A DNA stretch of 64,000 nt from Bacteroidales bacterium (GCA_017412115.1 JAFPYR010000112.1:21405-85404), one strand, 5' to 3'. Counted from the stretch's first letter, positions 44,587 through 54,933 are shown. The notes: generated by a model not told the origin, from the letters alone. Numbers and translations: made by a program.

Positions 44587-45153
44587 TTATTTAGTTTTTG
44601 AAGAATTGTCGGACGGATATTCAAATTGTCTCGGCTCTTTCTTGTCTAATTGCAGATACGGGAAAATTGATGTTACAATCCAAATACTGCCCCTTGAAAG
44701 CCTTGAATATTTAGCCGAATCGGGCAAAAATTTAGCATGTTCGTCGATTTTGAAAAGCGTTACCAAGAAAACCGCCGAAATAAAATAAAATTTCAATCCG
44801 CCGAAAAATCCGCCTAACGTTCTGTACGTAGACCCCGATGTAGTGCCTTCTATTGCCTTTGAGGTCTTGAAATTAACCCTGCTGACAACAAACACCAAAC
44901 CGGCTATGAAAATTACCGTCATCAAAATTATGGCAAACAAATCCGGCACGTCGCTTCTTGGGGTTAAGTATTTGAATACGGATTTGGAAATATTAACGCA
45001 AATGGTCAGCAAAACCAAAACCGAAAAAAAACTTATACACTCCACTATAACGCCGCGTTTGTAGCCCACAACTCCGCCTATTATAATGAGTATGCCTATT
45101 AGCAGGTCTACACCGCTGCCTATAGGCACGTCAATCGTGGTCGTAGAATTCAT
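44587..45153 (-). CDS. CvpA-family membrane protein
   Basis: A 188-residue protein with four hydrophobic helices and the family segments GVDLLIGILIIIGGVVGYKRG and LGGFFGGLKFYFI. CvpA is linked to colicin V export and envelope stress tolerance in E. coli. The C-terminal tail is charged and cytoplasmic. It sits between the deacetylase and cvfB with short gaps of 27 and 12 bases, so the three are probably co-transcribed. Confidence 0.82.
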   Translation of the reverse strand: MNSTTTIDVPIGSGVDLLIGILIIIGGVVGYKRGVIVECISFFSVLVLLTICVNISKSVFKYLTPRSDVPDLFAIILMTVIFIAGLVFVVSRVNFKTSKAIEGTTSGSTYRTLGGFFGGLKFYFISAVFLVTLFKIDEHAKFLPDSAKYSRLSRGSIWIVTSIFPYLQLDKKEPRQFEYPSDNSSKTK

Positions 45154-45180
45154 TTTTTTTAAGTTATTAACAATGAAAAA

Positions 45181-45828
45181 CTAAATTTCATTCAACTTTT
45201 TGTACCCGATGGCTTTGAATTCGTATCCGCTCAGAGTGAATCTTTCCAAAGTCTTTTCTAACGCATAACGCTGGTTTTCAAAGGCTTTGAGATTGTCATG
45301 AAAAACAATCACCGCTCCGGGGCTGACATATTCGTAGACGTTTTGCCAACACCGCTCTTTTGAAATCCTTTTGTCATAATCCTTTGAGAGAATATCCCAG
45401 AGGATTATTTTTCTGTCTTTTGACAAAATCGTACTTTGACGGCTTTTCATTCTGCCGTGGGGCGGACGGAAAAGGTTTGAATTTATCAAAGCATCGGCTT
45501 TTTTTACATTTTCCAAGTAAACGGAATTTTTGGTTCTTAATCCGTTGAGATGGTTGAATGTATGATTGCCGATACTATGACCCTCCGAAATTATGCGTTG
45601 AAAAATATCGGGATATTTTTCAACGTTTTCGCCCACACAAAAGAATGTTGCCTTGGCATCGTATTTTTTCAAGATGTCAAGTGTTCCCGGTGTCATTTCA
45701 GGAATCGGTCCGTCGTCAATGGTTATGTACAAGACTTTTTGTGACGAATCCTCAGGCGTAAGTTTCCAAGTGTATTTCTTGAAAAAATGCCGTATAATCT
45801 GAGGCGGATGAACTATTGGTGAAAACAT
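45181..45828 (-). CDS. polysaccharide deacetylase (NodB/CE4 family)
   Basis: A 215-residue protein with the CE4 motifs in order: TIDDGP (metal and base aspartates), HSIGNHTFNHL (metal histidines), RPPHGR, the tryptophan in ILWDILSKDYD and VIVFHDN. There is no signal peptide, but the family often works on peptidoglycan or surface sugar intermediates. It starts 36 bases after the DUF2723 gene, suggesting action on the same glycan pathway; this is inferred from position. Confidence 0.9.
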   Translation of the reverse strand: MFSPIVHPPQIIRHFFKKYTWKLTPEDSSQKVLYITIDDGPIPEMTPGTLDILKKYDAKATFFCVGENVEKYPDIFQRIISEGHSIGNHTFNHLNGLRTKNSVYLENVKKADALINSNLFRPPHGRMKSRQSTILSKDRKIILWDILSKDYDKRISKERCWQNVYEYVSPGAVIVFHDNLKAFENQRYALEKTLERFTLSGYEFKAIGYKKLNEI

Positions 45829-45864
45829 TTCAACCTCCCTTTTTCTTTTTTTTGAAAAAAAAAA

Positions 45865-48800
45865 TTACTGTTCAATCACTCCCGTCAGATAGAGATACAT
45901 CTGAACCAACTGCTTGTTGAAATCACTCATCGACTGATAAACTCTCATGAAATTTTCATCGCCTAAAGTTTCCAATGAGATATTTCTCAGCAGAGGCATT
46001 TGCCTTAACGTATTGACAAATCTTTCCCTATACGGGGAAGAAAATTCTTTATCATTGTTTTCGTCTATGAGTCTGATAATTTCATGACTTATAGCAACGG
46101 AGCGGTAAAAATCATCTTGAACTTTTCCTTGTCCGTTTTCATCCAAAGATACAAAAAATTCCAATTCTTGAGCAGTTTGTTCTGCTAAAGCGTTAAAAAT
46201 TTTGTGTGCGCTTTCTTTTTGTGATATTTTGTAATACAAATCTGCCAAGAATATGTCATAATACGACGGCGGAACTATATCAAGCGGCATTACGGAATAA
46301 CATTTGTCAAGCACTTGTTTGGTCTTATCGTGTTTGCCTTCAATGTAAAGCGCATCGGCAAGACGTGAAAAACCGCTTTTAATGTTAGCCGTCATTCTAA
46401 GGTTGTTTTCGTCCAAATAAACTTTGGGATCGTTGATGCCGCCCCAAGAGAATTTGTTGATGTAAGCATCGAAAAGCACATCAGAATCTATACAACCTCT
46501 TTCGCCCGATTGCAGTTCGGTTTTTATCGGTACTATTTTGTATGCTAAACCGTCAAGACGGAAAAACTGTTCCAAATTCTGATAAGCATCACCTCCGACG
46601 GTAATCGCAAAGTATATAGGACGTTCCCAATTGTTGTTAGCCAAAATGTCCAAAACCATGAGTTCGCCTTTGCGGATATAGTTGTGAGGATGTTTCCAAA
46701 CCAACTTGTCAAGAATTTTAGCCGAATCTTTTTCCGATACTATGCCTGAGGCTATAACTTTTTTCTTATCAACCTCAAGAGAGAATGTTGTCGTAGGACA
46801 ATAATAATATTTCTCGCCGTTTTGACCCGTTTCAAGGGCATCTTCTGATGCTATAAAATCAATAACCTTTTTGAGCGGTACGGGCTCCGAACTGATATTT
46901 TTCATCAGATTTTCAGCCGAAGTTTTCAAAGCGGCAGCCTCAAGAGCGGGTACCGAAAATTTTTCAGGCTGTGATGCCAAAGAATTAACAAACCTTATGA
47001 TTTGAGCAGGCTGGTCTTGAAGTTTGTTTTGATTTACAACCGCATCATAATCGTTAGGCATTACGTTTTGGAAACCCGAACGTTTCAAAACGTCAATTAA
47101 TTGCGAATGTAAACTTTCTGTCTGACCTTGATATTTATCTTTGTTAGCAGCATATTTCTCGTTGAAAAACATTTGCGGAATCTCCTGACAATAAACAATA
47201 TCCCTTGTACCTTCCGTAAGTTTTTCTTTAGAAATGCTAATTGGCAGAGGTTCCGACAAATATGCTTTTTTGCGCATCTGATTGATATACCAATCGGTGT
47301 TGATATAAGCCAAGTTTACGACTCTGACGTCCGTTCTGATGCCTTCAACCTCTTGAGCGTACCAAAGCGGGAAAGTATCGTTGTCGCCGTTTGTAAACAA
47401 AATCGCATTTTTCTCGCATGATTCCAAATAGTTTTTAGCAAAATCTCTTGCCGTATAACGTCCTGAACGGTCGTGGTCGTCCCAGTTTTCAACCGCCAAA
47501 ACTACCGGACCCGACAAAAAGCATAAAACTATTGCTCCTATGGCTGCAATCATATTTTTGTTGAAATACTTATCAACAATTTTCATAAGCCATGCCGCAC
47601 CAAAACCGATGTAAAACGCAAAAGCGTAAAACGAACCGGCGTATGCATAATCCCTTTCTCTTGGCTGATATGGCGTTTGATTGAGGTAAACCACAATTGC
47701 AACTCCCGTTAAAACAAAGAAAAGCATTATAATCCAAAAATACCTTTTGCCTTGAGCATTGCTTTTTAGCATGAAAATCATTCCTAAAATGCCCAAAATC
47801 AGCGGCAAGAAGAAATAACGGTTGCGTCCTTTGTTATTTTTGAGATAATCGGGCAGCAAATCCTGATCGCCGAGTCTTGCGTTATCAATAAACGGAATAC
47901 CAGAAATCCAGTTACCGTTGATAAGATTTTCGTCATGACCTTGAATGTCGTTTTGCCTTCCGACAAAATTCCAAAGGAAATATCTCAAATACATATACCC
48001 GACCTGATAGTCGAAAAAGAATTTAAGATTTTGAACGAATGAGGGTTTATCATTTTTATTAACGCCAGCCCAATGTTCGTAACCTTTGAAATGTGAAGGC
48101 TCTTGCGAAAACATTCTCGGGAAAAACGTCGTAGAACCGGTTTCAAATCTGCGTTTTGCTTTATAATCGGCAATTTCGTAGCGTCCGTTTTTTTGAATAT
48201 AAACCGGACTTCCGTCTTCGTAACCGATTGAAGGTGAATTGTAATATTCACCGAAAATAAGCGGACGATCGCCGTATTGCTCTCTGTTGAGATACGATTG
48301 AAGAGCAAAAACGTTATCGGGATTGTTTTCGTCCATCGGTGGGTTTGCCATCGAACGGATTACAATCATCGCAAAACACGAATAACCTATGATTATGACC
48401 GTTATGCCCAAAAGTACGGTATTGAGAACGGCTTTTCTGTTCTTGAAAGAATAATAAAGTCCGTAACCCAAACCGCTGATACCGAGAACCGCATAAATTA
48501 TCGTACCCGTGTTGTAAGGCGCACCGAAACCGTTTGTGAAAATAAGTTCAAAAACAGATGCAATGTAAACCACGCCCGGAATAATTCCGTAAAGTACAAA
48601 TGCTAAAATTATCAACGATAAAATTAACGATTTTATGATACCTTTGGTCGTAATAGTGTATTTTTTGAAATAATAAACCAAAACGATAGCTGGAATTACA
48701 AGCAGGTTCAAAAGGTGAACGCCGATTGAAAGTCCCATCAGATAACAAATCAGAATGAGCCAACGGTTTGAATATTTTTCGTTAGAGGTTTCCTCCCATT

Positions 48801-49290
48801 TTAAGATGCACCAAAAAACCAAAGCCGTAAAAAGCGAACTCATGGCATAAACCTCGCCTTCTACCGCCGAAAACCAAAATGTGTCGGTATAGGCAAAAGC
48901 AAGAGCACCCGTTATGCCGCTGCCTATTATGGCAAAGCTTTCAAACAGGGAAATATCTTTGGTACATATAATTCTTTTTGCAATGTGTGTTATCGACCAG
49001 TACAAAAACAAAACGGTAAATCCGCTTGCTAATGCCGACATAGAATTGATCATTGCCGCTACTTTTGTAACATCACCGCCTGCAAAAAGTGAGAAAAACC
49101 TTCCTAAAATCATAAAGAAAGGTGCTCCCGGTGGGTGTCCGACTTCTTGACGGTATGCCGTACAGATAAATTCGCCGCAATCCCAATAACTTGCGGTCGG
49201 TTCAATTGTTAAAAGGTATGAGATTGAGGCGGTAAGAAAAACCAACCAGCCCGCAATCAAATCTGCCTTTTTGAAATTTGTTTCTGACAT
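45865..49290 (-). CDS. DUF2723-family membrane glycosyltransferase-like protein
   Basis: A 1141-residue Bacteroidetes-type integral membrane protein with about a dozen helices in the first ~600 residues and a large C-terminal soluble part. The family start is clear: EPTASYWDCGEFICTAYRQE and VGHPPGAPFFMILGRFF, which resemble the first loop of GT-C protein O-mannosyltransferases; later segments TPYQPRERDYAYAGSFYAF and NGDNDTFPLWYAQEVEGIRT are typical. The C-terminal end has TPR-like helices. It probably transfers sugar from a lipid carrier to secreted proteins. It heads the deacetylase-cvpA-cvfB set, with a -7 box at 49314-49321. Confidence 0.85.
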   Translation of the reverse strand: MSETNFKKADLIAGWLVFLTASISYLLTIEPTASYWDCGEFICTAYRQEVGHPPGAPFFMILGRFFSLFAGGDVTKVAAMINSMSALASGFTVLFLYWSITHIAKRIICTKDISLFESFAIIGSGITGALAFAYTDTFWFSAVEGEVYAMSSLFTALVFWCILKWEETSNEKYSNRWLILICYLMGLSIGVHLLNLLVIPAIVLVYYFKKYTITTKGIIKSLILSLIILAFVLYGIIPGVVYIASVFELIFTNGFGAPYNTGTIIYAVLGISGLGYGLYYSFKNRKAVLNTVLLGITVIIIGYSCFAMIVIRSMANPPMDENNPDNVFALQSYLNREQYGDRPLIFGEYYNSPSIGYEDGSPVYIQKNGRYEIADYKAKRRFETGSTTFFPRMFSQEPSHFKGYEHWAGVNKNDKPSFVQNLKFFFDYQVGYMYLRYFLWNFVGRQNDIQGHDENLINGNWISGIPFIDNARLGDQDLLPDYLKNNKGRNRYFFLPLILGILGMIFMLKSNAQGKRYFWIIMLFFVLTGVAIVVYLNQTPYQPRERDYAYAGSFYAFAFYIGFGAAWLMKIVDKYFNKNMIAAIGAIVLCFLSGPVVLAVENWDDHDRSGRYTARDFAKNYLESCEKNAILFTNGDNDTFPLWYAQEVEGIRTDVRVVNLAYINTDWYINQMRKKAYLSEPLPISISKEKLTEGTRDIVYCQEIPQMFFNEKYAANKDKYQGQTESLHSQLIDVLKRSGFQNVMPNDYDAVVNQNKLQDQPAQIIRFVNSLASQPEKFSVPALEAAALKTSAENLMKNISSEPVPLKKVIDFIASEDALETGQNGEKYYYCPTTTFSLEVDKKKVIASGIVSEKDSAKILDKLVWKHPHNYIRKGELMVLDILANNNWERPIYFAITVGGDAYQNLEQFFRLDGLAYKIVPIKTELQSGERGCIDSDVLFDAYINKFSWGGINDPKVYLDENNLRMTANIKSGFSRLADALYIEGKHDKTKQVLDKCYSVMPLDIVPPSYYDIFLADLYYKISQKESAHKIFNALAEQTAQELEFFVSLDENGQGKVQDDFYRSVAISHEIIRLIDENNDKEFSSPYRERFVNTLRQMPLLRNISLETLGDENFMRVYQSMSDFNKQLVQMYLYLTGVIEQ

Positions 49291-49313
49291 TTTTTGATTA
49301 CTCTTTGAAACGG

Positions 49314-49395
49314 CAAAGTTATATTTTTTTTCTTTTACGGTAAAATTTTTTTTATGATGACTTAAAATACATACAAAAAAAATATATTAACTTTG
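49314..49395. promoter_or_regulatory. divergent promoter region between the DUF2723 and DUF5686 genes
   Basis: The minus-strand box TAACTTTG spans 49321 to 49314 and serves the DUF2723 gene. The plus-strand box TAACTTTG spans 49388-49395 and serves the DUF5686 gene, 30 bases before its ATG. No upstream TTTG was assigned to either. Confidence 0.55.
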
Positions 49396-49425
49396 CAGCG
49401 TTTTACTTTTTAATTTAAAAATACT

Positions 49426-51885
49426 ATGAAAAAATATGTATTGTTATTTTTAATCGTTCTTACGGGGTTTTTAAGTAATGTTTCGGCTCAGACAAAGGTT
49501 CGCGGATTAGTAAAAGATTCTCAAACTGGTGAGCCACTGCCCTTTGTAAATATAGTTTTCAAAGGAACTACTACGGGAACGATTACTGATGTCGAAGGTA
49601 AATTTTTTATTCAAGCGCATATTGATACAGATTCACTTGTGTTTTCAATGGTGGGCTACACTCCGCATATCGAAATTTTAAGAAGAAACGCATATCAAGA
49701 ACTTGAAATAGAACTCTCTCCCGATAATCTTGAACTTGATGAAATCGTTGTAACCCCCGGTGAAAATCCTGCCTGGCGTATTATGAGGAACGTTGCCGCT
49801 AACAGAAAACGTAACAATCCGGAAAAACTCGAATGTTATCAATATGAGGTTTACAACAAAATGGAACTTGATATCAATAACGTCGGAGAAAATTTGGCGG
49901 AGAGAAAAATTATGAAAAATTTTGATTTCGTTTTTAATTACGCTGACACCTCTGCCGAGACGGGAAAAGTTTATTTACCAGTTATGATTTCGGAAAGTAT
50001 TTCTGATGTTTATCACAAATCCAACCCTTCCAAAAAGAAAGAAGTTATCAAGGCTTCAAAAATTTCCGGTGTTGAAAACTCCTCCCTTACACAATACACC
50101 GGTCAAATGTATATCGACGTTAATATCTACAAAAATTATATTCCTGCTTTCGGACACGATTTTGTTTCGCCTGTCTCGGATTATTGGAAATCGAATTATA
50201 AATTTTACCTTTTGGACAGCGTTTATCAAGAAGGTAGTTATCTTTATCACATTTCTTTTAAACCTAAATTTAAACAGACTTATACCTTTAGCGGTGATCT
50301 TTGGATTAATGATACGACTTGGGCGGTTAAAAAAGTTACGGCTAAAATGGCTACCGATGTAAATCTCAATTACATCAACAATATGATTATCAGTCAGGAA
50401 TACGAGAAAATCGACACTTTGTGGTTTTTGAAAAAAGAAGATATGTTTATGGATTTCAATTTGACGGACTCCACAATGGGATTTTTTGCGCGAAAAACCA
50501 TGACAAGAAAGGATATTGTTATTAATCCTGAATTTGACGATAATTTTTTTAGTGCAACTTCAAGCCGTGAAACTCAAATTCTTGAGGGTGCAAGCGAAAA
50601 GGATACTTCGTTTTGGAATGCTAACCGCCATGAAAAATTAACACAAAAGGAACTGAATATTTATCAAATGGTGGATTCCATCAAAGAGGTTCCCGTCTTC
50701 AAAACCGTAACGAGTGCCGTTGAAATGTTTATCGGCGGATATTGGACGCACGGCAATTTTGAATACGGACCTTATTATAAAATACTTTCACACAATGAGA
50801 TAGAGGGCTGGAGATTGAGGCTTGGCGGAAGAACGAGCAATGATTTTTCCAAAAAAATAATGCTTTCGGCCTACGGTGCTTACGGTTTCAAAGATCAAAA
50901 ATTCAAATACGGTGTCGATGCTCTTTATCTTATCAACAAAAATCCGCGCCGTACGCTTTTGGTCGGACACAAATACGATATGGAACAGTTAGGACAAAGT
51001 AGCATGGCTTTTTCCGAGGATAACATTCTCTCCTCAATGCTTTCCAAACGTCCTAACAAAAATTTGTTGCCCGTCAGAGAATCTTCTGCGGAATACGAAC
51101 ATGAATTTTTTCAAGGTTTTTCTAATAATTTCGGAGTTAAGTTTAGACAACTTTATCCTACGGACTTTATAAAATTTCAGAATTCGGCTAATGATGTAAC
51201 TTACAAACATATTGATACATACGAGTTTTTTTACAAACTCCATTTTTGTTATAACGAAAAATTCGTGGACGGAATTTTTTTGCGCCGCAGTACGGGCAGC
51301 AAATTTCCCGCTTTTGACATAACGGCAATGGCAGGTTTTTGGGATAATAAAGGCAAAACCGATAATTATTACAGATTTATTGCAACAATGACTAAAAAAC
51401 TCGCAATCAATCCTATCGGAAAATTAACCGCTATTTTGGAGGCGGGAAAAGTTGTCGGAACAGTGCCGTTCCCGCTTTTGAAACTTCACGAGGGAAACGA
51501 AACTTATGCTTTCGACAAATACGCTTTCAATTTGATGAATTTGTACGAATTTGCCTCCGATACTTATTTGAGCGTAACATTGGAACATCATTTCAACGGT
51601 TTCTTTTTCAATAGAGTGCCGCTTTTTAGAAAACTCAAATGGAGAGAAGTTGCTTATGGAAAAGGTCTTATCGGTGATATTAGCGAAAAAAATAGTCGGG
51701 CAATGGCTTTGATGGATTTTCCCGAATCTTTGGGCGATGTTAATAAGCCTTATTTTGAAACGGGTGTGGGTATCGAAAATATTTTCAAATTTTTCCGTGT
51801 TGATGCTGTTTGGAGGCTTTCGCATTTGGACAATCCTAACGTTTCAAAATTTGCAATATTATTCAGAGTTCAGATAATTTTATAA
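49426..51885 (+). CDS. DUF5686 outer-membrane protein with carboxypeptidase-regulatory-like domain
   Basis: An 819-residue protein. The signal peptide is followed by a carboxypeptidase-D-regulatory-like domain (VRGLVKDSQTGEPLPFVNI, TITDVEGKFFI) at about 24-110, then DUF5686 signatures (NPAWRIMRNVAANRKRNNPE, YQYEVYNKMELD) and a long beta-barrel ending in FAILFRVQIIL. Related proteins of the phylum sit in the outer membrane; the role is unknown. It is transcribed from a divergent promoter shared with the DUF2723 gene. The last six bases overlap the end of the convergent gene at 51880. Confidence 0.85.
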   Translation: MKKYVLLFLIVLTGFLSNVSAQTKVRGLVKDSQTGEPLPFVNIVFKGTTTGTITDVEGKFFIQAHIDTDSLVFSMVGYTPHIEILRRNAYQELEIELSPDNLELDEIVVTPGENPAWRIMRNVAANRKRNNPEKLECYQYEVYNKMELDINNVGENLAERKIMKNFDFVFNYADTSAETGKVYLPVMISESISDVYHKSNPSKKKEVIKASKISGVENSSLTQYTGQMYIDVNIYKNYIPAFGHDFVSPVSDYWKSNYKFYLLDSVYQEGSYLYHISFKPKFKQTYTFSGDLWINDTTWAVKKVTAKMATDVNLNYINNMIISQEYEKIDTLWFLKKEDMFMDFNLTDSTMGFFARKTMTRKDIVINPEFDDNFFSATSSRETQILEGASEKDTSFWNANRHEKLTQKELNIYQMVDSIKEVPVFKTVTSAVEMFIGGYWTHGNFEYGPYYKILSHNEIEGWRLRLGGRTSNDFSKKIMLSAYGAYGFKDQKFKYGVDALYLINKNPRRTLLVGHKYDMEQLGQSSMAFSEDNILSSMLSKRPNKNLLPVRESSAEYEHEFFQGFSNNFGVKFRQLYPTDFIKFQNSANDVTYKHIDTYEFFYKLHFCYNEKFVDGIFLRRSTGSKFPAFDITAMAGFWDNKGKTDNYYRFIATMTKKLAINPIGKLTAILEAGKVVGTVPFPLLKLHEGNETYAFDKYAFNLMNLYEFASDTYLSVTLEHHFNGFFFNRVPLFRKLKWREVAYGKGLIGDISEKNSRAMALMDFPESLGDVNKPYFETGVGIENIFKFFRVDAVWRLSHLDNPNVSKFAILFRVQIIL

Positions 51886-52599
51886 CAGTTTGAGGGCAAG
51901 GAACATCAATCCTCCGACAAAGAGAATTACGATATAAATTTTTGTTTCGGTGCTCAGGCTTTGTCTTTCAAGAGCATATTTTTCCGGCACGATTCTTCCG
52001 ACGGCGGGCAGTCCTTGAAGTCTGCCGTTTTCAGAGTGGGGATTAAAAAAAATTACGGATTTTTCTCCGCTGAAAAATGTTTTGCGGATTAGTTTTACCT
52101 CGGGCATTCCTTTTGCCGAAAGCCCCGGAAGACTGAATCTGTAACCGAAATAACTGATGTTTAGAAATTTTCCTAAATTTTTGATTTTTAGTTTGTTTGA
52201 TACCCCGATAGTATCGGTTATAGTTTCGATGTATTGTGCCGAAAAGGAATGAGCGTTGTTTTTTTCGTCAAGAAATTTTAAATATTCCGCCTGACGTTCA
52301 TAATCGATGAGGATAGTTTGAGTTTTATTAGGCCAAATAACAACGAGTTGAAGACTGCCTTTTATAACTTTACGGCTTTTGTCGTCGGGCATGAAAAAAG
52401 CATCATCGGAGAAAACCTCCCCGGTGATGCAAAAATTATGATTCCTTTTCGTATAGTCAGCAATTTGTGAAAAATCCACAACCTCAATGTCTTCTATTTT
52501 TTTAGCGTTTTTGGAGAAAAGATGCGCCATCAGACCGTTGAAACCGATGATAAGCAACATCATTCCCAAAAGTGCGAAGAAAACGGGAGATTGTTTCAT
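51880..52599 (-). CDS. two-helix membrane protein of unknown function
   Basis: A 239-residue protein with membrane helices near the two ends (about 8-28 and 220-238) and a beta-rich middle that would be external. The middle has NHNFCITGEVFSDDAFFM and FYGYRFSL-like strands but no recognised domain. The layout resembles proteins that hold an external beta domain close to the membrane. It converges on the DUF5686 gene with a six-base overlap. No function is assigned. Confidence 0.6.
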   Translation of the reverse strand: MKQSPVFFALLGMMLLIIGFNGLMAHLFSKNAKKIEDIEVVDFSQIADYTKRNHNFCITGEVFSDDAFFMPDDKSRKVIKGSLQLVVIWPNKTQTILIDYERQAEYLKFLDEKNNAHSFSAQYIETITDTIGVSNKLKIKNLGKFLNISYFGYRFSLPGLSAKGMPEVKLIRKTFFSGEKSVIFFNPHSENGRLQGLPAVGRIVPEKYALERQSLSTETKIYIVILFVGGLMFLALKLL

Positions 52600-52660
52600 T
52601 TTTTGATTTTATGAGTCTTAAGAAAAAATACTTCCTTCTTTTTCCCTTGTTAAAAAAAAA

Positions 52661-52691
52661 TCGGGATTTAAGATGCAACGCTTAAACCCGA
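52661..52691 (-). terminator. terminator overlapping the end of the 52668-53390 gene
   Basis: TCGGGATTTAAG at 52661-52672 pairs with CTTAAACCCGA at 52681-52691, allowing one bulged base. Read on the minus strand it ends in nine T residues. The stop codon lies inside the hairpin. Confidence 0.7.
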
Positions 52692-53390
52692 CTGCATAGC
52701 ACGTCTTTCGCTCGGACGATAAACGTATTGAACGCCGTATCTTGCGGCTTGTTCGCGTTTGCGTTCAACGGTTTCTTTGGAATAATATTCTTCGACTTCG
52801 TTCCACATCGTGCATATAATTTTATCACATTCGGGTCTTAGGGACGAGACTTTGTCGTTAGCTCTTACGGAAATGCTTTGGAGCATTTTTTGAAAATTTA
52901 ACTTTTCGACAAATTCATCGTAATAAACTTTTACCACGGCAATTTTGGGGCATAAAATCGGGTTGCCTGTTTTTAATACGCGGTCGTTTTCGCCTTTGAT
53001 AACTTTTTGTCCCCAAGTTATGACATCGTTTTCGGTTTTTAAATCGGGGAGACAGCCGTTTTTCTCGTCAATGCCGAAATAATTACGGGTTGAGGATTTG
53101 ATTTCGCCTCTTAAAATTGCGAAATTAAACACCTGAAGGAAATGTGAAATATAAAGTTTTGCCTTGCGGAACGATTCTGTAAACTCCTTGCTATTAGCAA
53201 CTTGACGTGTATGAGCTTCTTTTTGCATCATAATTGCCTGTTCAAATTGCGGCAAAAAAGCCAATATTTTGTTTAGCGTTGCTTGTTTGAACGCTAACAT
53301 ATCGGGAGAATATTTTTTTGACAATTCCAGAGCCCTTTTCATGGCTTTGACCCTTGCGGTGTCTGTATTAGGTAGTCTTCTATATGGCAT
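52668..53390 (-). CDS. conserved Bacteroidetes protein of unknown function
   Basis: A 240-residue, mainly helical, basic protein from the ATG at 53390 (PYRRLPNTDTARVKAMKRAL). The frame also opens 63 bases upstream at 53453, but that extension contains no plausible leader and the PYRRLPNTD start is the conserved one in the phylum as far as I recall. No signal peptide, membrane helix or catalytic motif is visible. The C-terminal end is RYGVQYVYRPSERRAM. Its expression ends at a hairpin overlapping the stop. The function is unknown. Confidence 0.65.
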   Translation of the reverse strand: MPYRRLPNTDTARVKAMKRALELSKKYSPDMLAFKQATLNKILAFLPQFEQAIMMQKEAHTRQVANSKEFTESFRKAKLYISHFLQVFNFAILRGEIKSSTRNYFGIDEKNGCLPDLKTENDVITWGQKVIKGENDRVLKTGNPILCPKIAVVKVYYDEFVEKLNFQKMLQSISVRANDKVSSLRPECDKIICTMWNEVEEYYSKETVERKREQAARYGVQYVYRPSERRAMQSGLSVAS

Positions 53391-53490
53391 TTTTTTTAAG
53401 GTTTTATGACAGTTTGTAAATAATAATTTGTTTATGTACTTTACATTATTCAAAACAAATGCCGAAAATTATTTTTTTGTCAAAAAAAAT

Positions 53491-53520
53491 TTTGTTTCTG
53501 CGAAAAAAAATCTATTTTTG
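53491..53520 (+). promoter_or_regulatory. promoter of pepP
   Basis: TTTG at 53491-53494 and TATTTTTG at 53513-53520 with an 18-base spacer, 24 bases before the ATG. Confidence 0.65.
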
Positions 53521-53544
53521 AGGCTGTCAAATTATTAAAAAGTC

Positions 53545-54933
53545 ATGTTTAGTTCAGAAATTTATAAATCACGCCGTAAAAGGCTTGCAGAAAGTCTTAA
53601 AGACGGTCTTGTTTTTATTCCGGGCAATTCGGAGTTGCCTTTTAATTACAAAAACAATCCGTTTCCGTTCCGTCAGGATAGTACGTTCCTTTATTTTGCT
53701 GGAATTGACGAGCCTGATTTGTTTCTTTTGATGGACTGTTCAACGGGAAAAGAATGTCTTTTTGGTACGCCGCAAAGTCAAGACGATGCTATTTGGAACG
53801 GTCAGGTACCTTCACTTTCACAAAAGGCTTTGACCTCGGGTATTGACAATGTGAAAGAAACCTCTGCATTGGAGTCCGAGTTAAAAAATTATAAAGGCAA
53901 AATTCATTTTATAAATCCTTATAATGCCGAAATAGCTTTAACACTTTCAAAACTTCTTGGTGTTAGTCCTTTGGAATTGGCTTCAAAACAATCGGTTGAA
54001 ATGATTAAAGCCATTGTTAAGATGCGCAAAGTAAAATCGCCTGAGGAGTTAAAGGAGATAGAGCAAGCTGTTAATTTGACATCGGAAATGATGAATTATG
54101 TTATAAAATATGCGGGCGGAGCAGAGGAGTATTTCAACGAGAGGCTTGTAGCCGGAAAAATTTACGAGTATGCTACTTCGCGCGGATATTTTACGAGTTT
54201 TCCGCCTATTGTAACGATTCACGGAGAGGTTTTTCATAATAGAAATTATAGTGAGAATTTAAAACGCGGAAAGCTTTTGTTGGTAGACGCCGGTATTGAA
54301 TCGCTTTCGCATTATGCTGGTGATATGACAAGAACGATTCCTTTGGGCGGCAGGTTTTCAAAACGTCAGAAAGAGATTTATGACATTGTCGTAAAAGCAA
54401 ACTGGGGCATTGTGGATTCAGCGCGTCCGGGAGTTAAATGGCCTGAGCTTCATAACCGTGCGGCAAGGATTATAACTTCGGGATTAAAGGATCTCAACCT
54501 TATGAAAGGTGATACTGACGAGATAGTTGAAAAAGGAGCATACGCATTGTTTTTCCCACATGGTTTGGGACATTTGGTCGGACTTGATGTTCACGATATG
54601 GAGAATTACGGTGAGGATTATGTCGGTTATGACGAAAAGAATCCCCGCAGTGAGATTTTTGGACCTAATTGTTTGCGTTACGGTCTTGAACTTGAAGAAA
54701 ATATGGTAATAACGGACGAGCCTGGAATTTATTTTATACCTGAACTTATTCAACGTTGGAAGGCAGAGAATAAATTCAGTGAATTTATAAATTATGATGC
54801 TGTTCTCAAATATAAAGATTTTGGCGGCATACGCATAGAGGATGATTTGTTGATAACATCATCAGGCAGTAGAGTTTTAGGAGTTCCCGTTCCGAAAACG
54901 ACCAAAGATATAGAAAAAGCAATTTTAGGTTAA
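53545..54933 (+). CDS. pepP: Xaa-Pro aminopeptidase (M24B)
   Basis: Removes N-terminal residues next to proline, using two metal ions. The 462-residue protein has the aminopeptidase P N-terminal domain (IYKSRRKRLAESLKDGLVF, FRQDSTFLYFAGIDEPD) and the pita-bread domain with all five metal ligands: D in LVDAGIES and D in HYAGDMTRT, H in FPHGLGHLVG, E in TDEPGIYF and E in GGIRIEDDLL. A terminator follows at 54958. Confidence 0.94.
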   Translation: MFSSEIYKSRRKRLAESLKDGLVFIPGNSELPFNYKNNPFPFRQDSTFLYFAGIDEPDLFLLMDCSTGKECLFGTPQSQDDAIWNGQVPSLSQKALTSGIDNVKETSALESELKNYKGKIHFINPYNAEIALTLSKLLGVSPLELASKQSVEMIKAIVKMRKVKSPEELKEIEQAVNLTSEMMNYVIKYAGGAEEYFNERLVAGKIYEYATSRGYFTSFPPIVTIHGEVFHNRNYSENLKRGKLLLVDAGIESLSHYAGDMTRTIPLGGRFSKRQKEIYDIVVKANWGIVDSARPGVKWPELHNRAARIITSGLKDLNLMKGDTDEIVEKGAYALFFPHGLGHLVGLDVHDMENYGEDYVGYDEKNPRSEIFGPNCLRYGLELEENMVITDEPGIYFIPELIQRWKAENKFSEFINYDAVLKYKDFGGIRIEDDLLITSSGSRVLGVPVPKTTKDIEKAILG

